From CAYLZW01 sp964388085 (GTDB taxonomy: Bacteria > Myxococcota > UBA727 > CAYLZW01): 12,633 nucleotides of DNA. Below the pieces are notes generated by a model. That model worked only from the letters and a program-made list of their open reading frames with translations, was not told the origin of the DNA and searched no databases. The position numbers and the translations under genes are program-made. The stretch is taken from positions 1-12,633 of the forward strand of contig CAYLZW010000167.1 in the NCBI GenBank assembly GCA_964388085.1. Direction: 5' to 3'. Shown here one piece after another: positions 6,349 to 12,633 of this stretch; positions within the stretch are counted from its first letter, which is position 1; each line of letters begins with the position of its first letter.

Positions 6349-9018
6349 TCACCCGGGGAGCATGTCCTCGAGGTCCGCGCGCATACACGCGTTGTCGGCG
6401 TCCTTCAGCGCGTACGCCTTCTTGAACGCGTCGCGCGCCTTCTGCGTCTTGCCGTGCTGCTGGAGATCGAGCAGGCCGAGACGCCGCTGCTTGCAGGTCG
6501 GGCCCGAGAGCAGGTCCTGGATGGCCAGCGCCTCGAGGTCCACGCGATCCTTGGCGCCGCGCTCGTCGAGCACGATCAGCGCGTTGTGCCGCACGAGCCA
6601 CGAGTCGTCCGCCACGCGTTCGAGCAGCGCGTCGGTGACGTCGTCCGCGGGCGACTCGACCAGCAGGTCCATGGCCTCGACGGGGTTCGCCTCGGGCAGC
6701 TGGCGGAGGGCGAGATCCAGCCCGCGCTCGTCGGTGACGCCGAGCTTGGCCGCCGAGCGATACGCGCGCAGCGCCTCCGGAACACGAGCGAGGGCGGCGA
6801 GCGCGTGCCCGCGGTACAGCTCCTGCTTTGCCGTGCGCTCGAGCAACGGCACGCTCTCGATCTCCTGCAAGACGAGGGCGGCCTCCCCTCGCTCGATGCG
6901 CGCGACGCTGAGCTCCGCGGGCGGCGCCATCGAGAGCAGCGCGACAGCGGCGAAGGCGAGCCCGAAGCAGCTCGCGCACAGCGCCAGCAGCGGCAGCCAC
7001 GGTCGCGCCCGGATCTGGCGCGCGAGGGGAGCGAACGAGGGCGCGCGCTCGAGGACGCGCGCGGTCGCGTCGGCGAGCTGACGATTGGCGCCCGACAGCG
7101 CCGGCGAGATCCCCTGGCTCCACACGGCGTCACGGACGCTGCGCGCGGCGCCCGCCACCGGGGCGAAGGCGCGCTCGAGCCGCTGAGACAACGGGACGCC
7201 GCGGCCCTCGAGGTCGCGCAGAGCGGCTTCGTCCTCGGGCGTGAGCCGGAGTGTGTCGCTGCGATCGAACGCGGGTGACGACGACGGCGCGCTCGGCGGC
7301 GGGCGTGCGGCGGCGTGCACGGGCGGCGCGCCCTCGACGGGGGCCGGTGTCATGGACGGGGACGACGGCGTCCGCCGCGACGCCGACATAGGTGGCCTTG
7401 TCGGGACGCGCTCACGTGCCGCAGGGGTCCGCGGCGGCTTTGTCGAGCCGCTCGTAGGCGGCGGACCAAAGGGCGTCGGCGGCGTCACGAAGAGCGCGTC
7501 GATGTTGCCTGCCGCATCGGGCAGCGACGGCGGCTCGTCGCTGAGGGAGGCCGGCGGACCGCTCGGCAGCGTCGTGTCGCGCGGCCCTCCTGGCTGCCGC
7601 TTCACCGTCGACGGCGCCGGATCGTCGTCGTGCGCGATGGGCTGGTGCGGCGCCGCGCCGCCGCGCTCCTGCTCGTCGAGGCGACGCATGGCCTCGAGCA
7701 GCAGGAACGCCGTCGGCACGTCGATGTTCTGCCGCGTCGTGCGCCGCCCGTAGTGGATGCGGAAGAAGCCCTCCTTACGACGCACGAGCGTGTAGAACGC
7801 CTCCTCCGCGAGCTGCTGGCCCCACACGCACTGCACGACCTGTCCGCCGAGGAAGCAGAGCTCGCCGCTCTGGCCGTCGAGGGCGGTGAGCTCGATCTCC
7901 GCGTCCTTCTTGCCCATCTCGAGCATCTGGCAGATGTCGACGATGGACATCTGCTTGAGCGTGCCCATGACGCCGGTCGGCTCTCCCACCATGGAGCTCG
8001 TCTGCGGCGCGCCGCCGAACGGCGACGACGCGGGCGCGCCGAAGGGATCGTTCAGGTCAGCGGGGCCCTCGAAGCTCGGCGCCGGCGGCAGCGTCGCCAG
8101 CCCCTCGCCCATCACCTCGGTGTTCTCGTCGAACGCGCCCGCGTCGCCGAACGATTGTGCGCCCCCCTTCAAGAGCGCCTCGATGGCGGTAATGAGCTCC
8201 TCGTAGCTCTGAAAGCGCCGCGCGGGGTCCTTCGCCATCATGCGCTTGACGAGGCCACCGACGATGGGAGAGACGCCGGGCACCTTCTGCTCGAGGGGGA
8301 CGGGCTCCTCCTTGAGGTGCGCGGCGATGACGTCCATGGGGCTCTGGCGCACGAAGGGTGGGTCACCTTCGATGAGGCAATAGAGCGTGGCGCCGAGCGA
8401 ATAGATGTCCGCGCGCCGATCGTCGCCTTTGCCCATCATGCGCTCGGGCGCCATGAACGTCGCCGTGCCCGCGATCTGGCCCTCGATGGTCATGTCGGCG
8501 GAGCCGTCCATGGGGCGCGCGGTGCCGAAGTCGGTGAGCTTGGCGCGCCCGTCGATGACGAGGATGTTCGCGGGCTTCACGTCCCGGTGCACGATGCCGG
8601 CGGCGTTCGCGGCCTTGAGCGCGAGCGCGCAGTCGCGCGCGTAGATGAGCGCCTCCTCGACGGGGATGCGCTTGTCCTTGTGCAGGCGCTGCTCGAGGTT
8701 CTGCCCCTCGAGGTACTCCATGACGATGAAGGGGACCTTGCGGTGCTGGCCGACCTGGAACACCGAGGCCACGTGCGGCGAGGAAATCGTCGCCATGGCG
8801 CGCGCCTCGCGGAGGAAGCGCTCGACGTTCTTCGGATCGTGGGCGACCTGCGGGTGCAGCACCTTGATGGCGACGGTGCGGCCGAGCTGCTCGTCGCGCG
8901 CGGCGAACACGCGACCGGCGCCGCCATGGCCGAGCAGGCGCAGGACCGTGTAGCCGCCAATCTGCGGCGCCTCGCTAGAGGGCACGACGGTACGGTCGTT
9001 CGGACCCGCGGGACTCAC
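6349..9018 (-). CDS. Membrane-bound Hanks-type Ser/Thr kinase with PATAN (DUF4388) domain and C-terminal TPR/HEAT-like region
   Basis: From GTG 9018 this is an 889-aa receptor-like kinase. The kinase domain (about 21-285) has all catalytic marks: glycine loop GHGGAGRV (30-37), Lys52 in VAIKVL, HRDVKPANIL (144-153), DFG (163-165), APE (190-192) and DIYSLGATLY. A DUF4388/PATAN domain follows (about 351-449: GTLKQMSIVDICQMLEMGKK, GELCFLGGQVVQCVWG, EEAFYTLVRRKEGFFRI, LLLEAMRRLDE). Next come about 220 Pro/Ser/Thr-rich residues, one membrane helix (about 673-696) and a C-terminal part with TPR-like (GHALAALARVPEALRAYRSAAKLG) and HEAT-like (DDSWLVRHNALIVLDERG) repeats, expected in the periplasm. The frame extends to 9126, but the extra residues look non-coding. 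It lies 129 bases downstream of the receiver gene on the same strand. The kinase should be active; its signal and targets are unknown. Confidence 0.93.
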   Translation of the reverse strand: MSPAGPNDRTVVPSSEAPQIGGYTVLRLLGHGGAGRVFAARDEQLGRTVAIKVLHPQVAHDPKNVERFLREARAMATISSPHVASVFQVGQHRKVPFIVMEYLEGQNLEQRLHKDKRIPVEEALIYARDCALALKAANAAGIVHRDVKPANILVIDGRAKLTDFGTARPMDGSADMTIEGQIAGTATFMAPERMMGKGDDRRADIYSLGATLYCLIEGDPPFVRQSPMDVIAAHLKEEPVPLEQKVPGVSPIVGGLVKRMMAKDPARRFQSYEELITAIEALLKGGAQSFGDAGAFDENTEVMGEGLATLPPAPSFEGPADLNDPFGAPASSPFGGAPQTSSMVGEPTGVMGTLKQMSIVDICQMLEMGKKDAEIELTALDGQSGELCFLGGQVVQCVWGQQLAEEAFYTLVRRKEGFFRIHYGRRTTRQNIDVPTAFLLLEAMRRLDEQERGGAAPHQPIAHDDDPAPSTVKRQPGGPRDTTLPSGPPASLSDEPPSLPDAAGNIDALFVTPPTPFGPPPTSGSTKPPRTPAARERVPTRPPMSASRRTPSSPSMTPAPVEGAPPVHAAARPPPSAPSSSPAFDRSDTLRLTPEDEAALRDLEGRGVPLSQRLERAFAPVAGAARSVRDAVWSQGISPALSGANRQLADATARVLERAPSFAPLARQIRARPWLPLLALCASCFGLAFAAVALLSMAPPAELSVARIERGEAALVLQEIESVPLLERTAKQELYRGHALAALARVPEALRAYRSAAKLGVTDERGLDLALRQLPEANPVEAMDLLVESPADDVTDALLERVADDSWLVRHNALIVLDERGAKDRVDLEALAIQDLLSGPTCKQRRLGLLDLQQHGKTQKARDAFKKAYALKDADNACMRADLEDMLPG

Positions 9019-9147
9019 GCCTGCGACTCTATCCTTCGCGCTGCAGCAGCCCAAGTTGTGGGGCCGCAAGCTGCCGTCGCTGCAAGGGTTGTCGCTGCGA
9101 CGACAGCATGTACGTAAAGGTGACACATACCGTCGTGCAGCGGCGGC

Positions 9148-9528
9148 TCAGACCGGCTCGCCGAGCAGCTCTTTGACGGTCTTCACGAGGTCAGGTCCCT
9201 TCACGGGCTTGGTCAAAAACGCGTCGGCGCCGCCCTTCTTCATGATCACCTCGTCCTGGGCGCGGCCGATGGTCGTCACCACCACGACGGGGATGCGGCT
9301 GGTGCGCGCGTCCCTCTTCAGCACCTGAAGCGCCTGCACCCCGTCCATCACCGGCATCTGCACGTCGAGCAGGATCAGATCCGGCTGCTGTTCGACGGCG
9401 ATCTTGATCGCCTCGGCGCCGTCCTTCGCGTGCAGGAAGGCGTAGCCGTGGGCTTTCAGCAGGCCCTCCTCGAGCCGGCGGAAGACCTCGGCGTCGTCCG
9501 CGATCAGGATGCGCCTCGTCGTGCTCAT
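9148..9528 (-). CDS. Single-domain CheY-like response regulator
   Basis: This is a 126-aa receiver domain with no output domain. The acidic pair is D11-D12, the phospho-acceptor is D55 in LILLDVQMPVMDG, the switch Thr is T85 in VVVVTTIG, and the conserved Lys is K107 in FLTKPV. All are in place, so it should accept phosphate from a histidine kinase and signal by protein contact. ATG 9528 overlaps the TGA of the upstream TPR gene as ATGA, so the two are translationally coupled and probably work together. No histidine kinase gene is in the window. The Ser/Thr kinase gene follows 129 bases downstream. Receivers of this type often act in chemosensory or motility control; which one is not visible here. 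Confidence 0.93.
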   Translation of the reverse strand: MSTTRRILIADDAEVFRRLEEGLLKAHGYAFLHAKDGAEAIKIAVEQQPDLILLDVQMPVMDGVQALQVLKRDARTSRIPVVVVTTIGRAQDEVIMKKGGADAFLTKPVKGPDLVKTVKELLGEPV

Positions 9529-10718
9529 GCCCCCACCTCTCCGAGCAGCCGTTCAGCTTCGGCTCGCATGTCGTCGTCAGCCCTGGGATTGGACAAGAGC
9601 GCGCGGCACATCTCGGACAGCGGCTCCGGCAGACCGGCGCGCGCGTAGGCCAGCGCAAGGTTCAGCTCCGGCTCGGGGTCACCCCCCGCCCGCTTGCGCG
9701 CGCGCTCGAGCATGTCGATGCCGCGGCCGAGGTCGAGCACCTCGCTCCTCGTCGTCAAGAGGCGGCCGAGATCGTTGTACGCCTCCCAGCCTGCGTCGCG
9801 CTGGCGCACGACCTCCTTGAGCAAGCGCACCGCCTCGAGCAGCGCCGGCGCGTCGTCCTTGGCGGCGAGCAGCGCGGCGAGCTGTGTCTTCACGTCGAGC
9901 TGCGTCTGGTCGAGCTGCAAGGCGTGGCGGTAGGCGCGCTCGGACTCCTCGAGCCGATCCTGCGCCGCGAGGGACAGCCCGAGGTTCGCGAAGGCGTCCG
10001 GGTCGTCGGGGTCGAGCGCGCTCAGCTCTTGAAAGTGCTCGCTCGCCCTGGCCGCCTCGCCCGCGAGCAAGAGCGCGGTACCGAGCAGATCGCGCACGCC
10101 CGCGTGCGTCGGACAGTGCTTCACGGCCTCGTCGAGGTTTCGGATGGCGTCGCCCTCGTGACCCATGGCGATCTGCACGCGCGCGAGCTCGAGCCAGGCG
10201 TCGCCGAAGCCCGGATCCTGTTGCAGCAGCGCCTCGAGCAGCGCGAGCGCGTCGTCGTGCTCGCCGAGCGCCGCGCACACCTCCGCGAGGGCGAAGCGCG
10301 CGAAGCCGTTGTCGGCGTCCTTCGAGAGCGCCTGCTCGAGCTGCCGCTTGGCCCCGGCGTTGTCGCCCTCGTCCTGCAGGCAGCGGGCGAAGTTCAGGTG
10401 CGCGCTCGCCGGCGCAGCGCTCTCGTCGACGAGGGTCTGCAGGATCGCCCTCGCCTCCTGAGCGCGGCCCTTCTCGAGCAACAGCGCCGCCTTCGTGGCC
10501 CGGCCATCGGGGTGCCGGGGATCGCCCTTGAGCGCGCGCTCGTTCACCATCAGCGCAGCGTCGAGCTCGCCCTTGAACGCCGTCAGGCGCGCGCGAAAGA
10601 CGAGCGCGTCCGCGTCGCTGGCGCTCGCTCGCAGCGCGTTCGCGACCACCTGATCAGCGCCCGCGAGATCGGCCTGGGCGAGCATCCCTTCGAGGCGTTG
10701 CTTCGTCGCTGGATCCAT
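9525..10718 (-). CDS. Cytoplasmic tetratricopeptide-repeat protein
   Basis: This is a 397-aa, almost entirely alpha-helical protein made of tandem 34-residue TPR units with the usual Ala/Gly/Tyr spacing. Examples are AHLNFARCLQDEGDNAGAKR, ARFALAEVCAALGEHDDALA, AWLELARVQIAMGHEGDAIR, AFANLGLSLAAQDRLEESER and AYNDLGRLLTT. About nine to ten units can be traced. There is no signal peptide or membrane helix, so it is cytoplasmic. TPR arrays are protein-binding scaffolds. The overlap of its stop with the start of the receiver gene (ATGA) suggests it may scaffold or localise that receiver. ATG 10718 is used; no good Shine-Dalgarno is visible just before it, only GGGGAGG about 20 bases upstream, so translation may depend on coupling with the acyltransferase gene, 48 bases upstream, or start elsewhere. 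Confidence 0.9.
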   Translation of the reverse strand: MDPATKQRLEGMLAQADLAGADQVVANALRASASDADALVFRARLTAFKGELDAALMVNERALKGDPRHPDGRATKAALLLEKGRAQEARAILQTLVDESAAPASAHLNFARCLQDEGDNAGAKRQLEQALSKDADNGFARFALAEVCAALGEHDDALALLEALLQQDPGFGDAWLELARVQIAMGHEGDAIRNLDEAVKHCPTHAGVRDLLGTALLLAGEAARASEHFQELSALDPDDPDAFANLGLSLAAQDRLEESERAYRHALQLDQTQLDVKTQLAALLAAKDDAPALLEAVRLLKEVVRQRDAGWEAYNDLGRLLTTRSEVLDLGRGIDMLERARKRAGGDPEPELNLALAYARAGLPEPLSEMCRALLSNPRADDDMRAEAERLLGEVGA

Positions 10719-10757
10719 GGCGCGACGCTACCGCAAAGCGTGCCTCCCCTGCCTACC

Positions 10758-10777
10758 CCCCCGCCATCAAGCGGGGG
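10758..10777. repeat. Inverted repeat overlapping the acyltransferase stop codon
   Basis: A perfect 7-bp stem (CCCCCGC/GCGGGGG) encloses a 6-base loop that contains most of the acyltransferase stop codon. On the minus strand it runs into a G-rich stretch rather than a U tract, so it is not a typical intrinsic terminator. It could modulate readthrough or RNA stability between this gene and the TPR gene. Confidence 0.4.
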
Positions 10778-11405
10778 CGCGCGAGCGATCGACGAAGCGG
10801 GCGGGGTCGAGCTTCTTCACCTCGCGCGCGGGCACGCCGGCCACGATGGTGAAGGCCGGCACGTCGCTGGTGACGACCGCGGCGGTGCCGACGACGCTGC
10901 CCTTGCCGATGCGCACGCCGGGCAGCACCGAGGCCTTGGCGCCGATCCAGACGTCATCGTCGATCACCACCGGACGCGGCAGCGCGCGCTTGTCGCGGTC
11001 GTAGAGATCATGGAACTCGCTGTCGATGATCATCACGTAGGGGCCGACGCGCACGCGATCGCCGATGCGCACCGAGCGCACCACGCCGATGGACACACCA
11101 TAGTTGAGGCGCACGTCCCGGCCGATGAGCAGCTCGGCGCCGTCGGCCGCGGCGAGCTCGACGGGCACGTTGACCGAGCGGAGCAGAGTGCCGTCCCCTA
11201 TCTCCATGCGACCGAAGTTCTCGATGCGCGGGCGCCCGAGCGTGCGCACGCCCTGGCCGACCTTGTCGACGTCGCGCAGATAGACCGGCGCGGCCATCAG
11301 CTCGGCGGCGTAGCGCACGCTCTTCTGCGCGATGCGGCCGAGAGACAGCCCGGCGTGACGATCTCGATCGAGCTTCGACTTCAAGCGCTCGAGGTGGGAC
11401 AGCAT
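10767..11405 (-). CDS. Hexapeptide-repeat (left-handed beta-helix) acyltransferase
   Basis: This 212-aa protein belongs to the LbetaH acyltransferase superfamily, which uses acetyl-CoA or another acyl donor on sugars, amino acids or antibiotics. The N-terminal 50 residues are helical and basic. From about residue 55 onward come isoleucine/valine-led hexapeptide turns (such as IENFGRMEIGDGTLL, ELLIGRDVRLNYGVSIG, SVRIGDRVRVGPYVMI). SEFHD with His132 is the likely catalytic histidine. The classic closing coils are VVIDDDVWIGAKASVLPGVRIGKGSVVG and DVPAFTIVAGVPAREVKKL (about 146-199). The closing part resembles maltose/galactoside acetyltransferases and polysaccharide or lipopolysaccharide O-acetyltransferases; the substrate cannot be told. 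ATG 11405 is chosen since residues upstream of it look non-coding, although the ribosome site is weak. It is the first gene of the minus-strand group, and 162 bases separate it from the divergent LTD gene. Confidence 0.88.
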   Translation of the reverse strand: MLSHLERLKSKLDRDRHAGLSLGRIAQKSVRYAAELMAAPVYLRDVDKVGQGVRTLGRPRIENFGRMEIGDGTLLRSVNVPVELAAADGAELLIGRDVRLNYGVSIGVVRSVRIGDRVRVGPYVMIIDSEFHDLYDRDKRALPRPVVIDDDVWIGAKASVLPGVRIGKGSVVGTAAVVTSDVPAFTIVAGVPAREVKKLDPARFVDRSRAPA

Positions 11406-11556
11406 GACCGCGCAGCCTACCACCCATCGCTTCCCGTCGACGCGTCGCGCTGCGCACAGGGAGGTACCTGCCGGTGTGGCTGCGAGCCTTGCAGCGTCGT
11501 TTCGCGTTGGGGCTGCACCCATGGCACTCTTGACTCATCTATGGCCGGGTAGGCTT

Positions 11557-11563
11557 GGGGAGG
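11557..11563 (+). promoter_or_regulatory. Ribosome binding site of the LTD-like gene
   Basis: GGGGAGG ends 4 bases before ATG 11568. It confirms the start and gives a complete signal peptide. Confidence 0.7.
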
Positions 11564-11567
11564 CTCC

Positions 11568-12401
11568 ATGAAGATTTCGAATGTCATTGTCGCGCTCACG
11601 ATGTTGACCTCGAGCGTCGCGGTCGCGGCCGATCACCGCATGGTGGTCAACGAGGTCATGCTCTCCTACGGCGGCGACGGCGCCGCGCAGTTCGTCGAGC
11701 TGTTCGATCCCGTGACCGAAGCGTTCCCGAGCAGCTACGTGCTCGCGATCTACGACGCCGACGGCGCGCAGGTCGGCGCCGACATCGCGCTGACGTCGCT
11801 CGGCGGCAACTTCAGCGGCTACTTTGTCGTCGCCACGGAAGCGGTCGAGGACGCCTTCAACGGGGGCAACCCCTACGACAACAGCGCGGTGCTGACGGAG
11901 ACGCTCCCGGCCAACGGGCAGGCCTGCTTCGAGCGCACCGCCGGCACCAAGATCCACTGCCTCACCTGGGGCACCATCAACACGTTCGCGCACACCAACC
12001 ACGACGACGGCCCGTCTCCCGATGATGGACAATCGGTCGGCCCCACCTCGGTGACGGGCGGCGTACCGACGGTCGGTCCGGTCGAGCTCGGCGAGCCCAC
12101 GCCAGAGGCGCCTTATGCGCCGCTCGACGAGGGCGACGCGGGCCCGGGCGAAGGTGAAGGCGAAGGCGAAGGGGAAGGCGAAGGTGAAGGGGAAGGCGAA
12201 GGCGAAGGCGAAGGCGAAGGCGAAGGCGAAGGGGAAGGTGAAGGGGAAGGGGAAGGCGAAGGCGAGGGCGAGGGCGAAGGCGAGGGCGAGGGCGACACCG
12301 GTTGCAATGCCAGCGGGACGAGCAGCGACGCCGCCCCCTATGGCGCCGGCTTCGCGCTCGGCCTGATGTCGTTGTTCTTCCTGCGCCGTCGTCGACGATA
12401 G
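11568..12401 (+). CDS. Secreted lamin-tail-like protein with (Gly-Glu)24 linker and MYXO-CTERM-like anchor
   Basis: This is a 277-aa surface protein. Residues 1-21 form a signal peptide (NVIVALTMLTSSVAVAA). Residues about 26-170 resemble a lamin tail domain: VVNEVMLSYGGDGAAQFVELFDP is the usual opening (NEV...FVEL), followed by SYVLAIYDADG and GYFVVAT strands. Two cysteines (C120, C131) could pair. A pure Gly-Glu stretch (194-242) acts as a charged flexible spacer. The end has GC246NASGTSS, a short membrane segment (about 257-272) and five Arg, the layout of the MYXO-CTERM signal that myxobacteria use to process and anchor surface proteins. It should therefore sit on the outer surface, with the LTD domain held away by the linker. 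The ligand of the domain is unknown. The following gene, 60 bases downstream on the same strand, encodes another surface protein. Confidence 0.85.
   Translation: MKISNVIVALTMLTSSVAVAADHRMVVNEVMLSYGGDGAAQFVELFDPVTEAFPSSYVLAIYDADGAQVGADIALTSLGGNFSGYFVVATEAVEDAFNGGNPYDNSAVLTETLPANGQACFERTAGTKIHCLTWGTINTFAHTNHDDGPSPDDGQSVGPTSVTGGVPTVGPVELGEPTPEAPYAPLDEGDAGPGEGEGEGEGEGEGEGEGEGEGEGEGEGEGEGEGEGEGEGEGEGEGEGEGDTGCNASGTSSDAAPYGAGFALGLMSLFFLRRRRR
12147..12293 (+). repeat. Hexanucleotide repeat tract (GGN GAR) x24 coding Gly-Glu
   Basis: Twenty-four uninterrupted 6-base units GGN-GAR plus one final GGN encode alternating Gly and Glu. Most units are GGCGAA; GGT and GGG variants are scattered through the first 18 units, while GAG occurs only in the last five units. 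Because the unit is two codons, gain or loss of units changes spacer length without breaking the frame. Confidence 0.95.
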
Positions 12402-12461
12402 CCATGAAGGTGTAGAAGACAGTTCTGCGACCCATCCCGATGAGTCGGTTACGCTGCGATT

Positions 12462-12633
12462 ATGCGTGCAAGCATCCTGATCCTGGTCGTGCTCTCGCTG
12501 ATCAGCTGCGGCGACGATGACCTCGGCTCCATCATCACGCCCGTCAACGAGGTGCACTTTCAGGGCGGCGGCATGGTGGACATGCTGTTCGTCGTCGACA
12601 GCTCCGGCAGCATGGGCGAGGAGCAGGCGGCGC
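12462..12633 (+). CDS. Lipoprotein with von Willebrand factor A domain, 3' truncated by window edge
   Basis: An open frame starts at ATG 12462 and runs off the right edge, giving 57 codons. The N-terminus is a short lipoprotein signal (hydrophobic SILILVVLSLIS followed by Cys16, lipobox LISC), then GDDD after the cysteine. At residues 42-51 the sequence LFVVDSSGSM starts a von Willebrand A fold: hydrophobic beta-strand plus the DxSxS metal-binding (MIDAS) motif D46-S48-S50. Such vWA lipoproteins are common on the myxobacterial cell surface and bind proteins in a metal-dependent manner. No clear Shine-Dalgarno precedes the ATG, so the start is less sure than the domain. It follows the LTD gene by 60 bases on the same strand. 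Confidence 0.85.
   Translation, partial: MRASILILVVLSLISCGDDDLGSIITPVNEVHFQGGGMVDMLFVVDSSGSMGEEQAA

Noticed and set aside
7315..9117. 600-codon plus-strand frame over the kinase gene
   Set aside because: Antisense to an intact kinase with every catalytic motif; composition is Arg/Ala/His-rich and featureless.
11477..11493. Sigma-54-like TGGC...TTGCA before the LTD gene
   Set aside because: GG and GC are 11 bases apart instead of the required 10.
9924..11552. 542-codon plus-strand frame over TPR and acyltransferase genes
   Set aside because: It spans two well-supported minus-strand genes and their gap; no domain or ribosome site.
12147..12293. CRISPR-like array
   Set aside because: It is a simple tandem hexamer within a coding frame; there are no spacers or longer direct repeats.
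12113..12366. Ser-Pro (minus, 12113-12307) and Ala-Lys (plus, 12115-12366) repeat proteins in other frames
   Set aside because: They are by-products of the GGNGAR hexamer repeat; only the Gly-Glu frame has signal peptide, domain and anchor.

Overview
The window looks like chromosomal DNA from a GC-rich member of the Myxococcota (the former deltaproteobacterial myxobacteria and relatives). The signs are a Hanks-type Ser/Thr kinase carrying a DUF4388/PATAN domain, tandem PilT-type pilus retraction ATPases, surface proteins ending in Cys + short hydrophobic stretch + Arg cluster (MYXO-CTERM-like), a thrombospondin type-3 Ca-binding protein beside an OmpA-family protein, and a long Gly-Glu linker. 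The lineage is inferred from gene content only. Layout, left to right. (1) 1-2272, plus strand: the 3' part of one PilT-like ATPase, a complete second PilT paralogue, and a 165-aa protein of unknown function, closely spaced like one operon. (2) 2323-4556, minus strand: an outer-membrane barrel/OmpA_C protein whose stop overlaps the TTG start of a small secreted thrombospondin type-3 repeat protein. Base composition is visibly lower in GC here than in the flanks. It is followed by about 660 bases (4557-5220) without a convincing gene but with several GC-rich inverted repeats. (3) 5241-6330: a GlsB/YeaQ-type small membrane stress protein (minus) divergent from a DUF4336 protein (plus), with a sigma-54-like -24/-12 element facing the GlsB-type gene. 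(4) 6349-11405, minus strand: in transcription order a hexapeptide-repeat acyltransferase, a cytoplasmic TPR protein, a stand-alone CheY-like receiver (ATGA overlap with the TPR gene) and a large membrane-spanning Ser/Thr kinase with a PATAN domain and a C-terminal TPR/HEAT-like region. This looks like one signalling operon, although 129 bases separate the receiver and kinase genes. (5) 11568-12633, plus strand: a secreted lamin-tail-like protein with (GE)24 linker and C-terminal anchor signal, then the start of a lipoprotein with a von Willebrand A domain, cut by the window edge. How the genes may work together: the PilT pair should power pilus retraction (twitching or social motility). PATAN domains are reported to contact pilus motor ATPases in cyanobacteria, so the PATAN kinase-receiver-TPR group could regulate the pilus motor; this is a hypothesis from domain content and proximity. 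The OmpA/TSP3 pair and the anchored LTD and vWA proteins are envelope components, and two of them appear to share one C-terminal sorting signal. No RNA gene, CRISPR array or insertion sequence was recognised.
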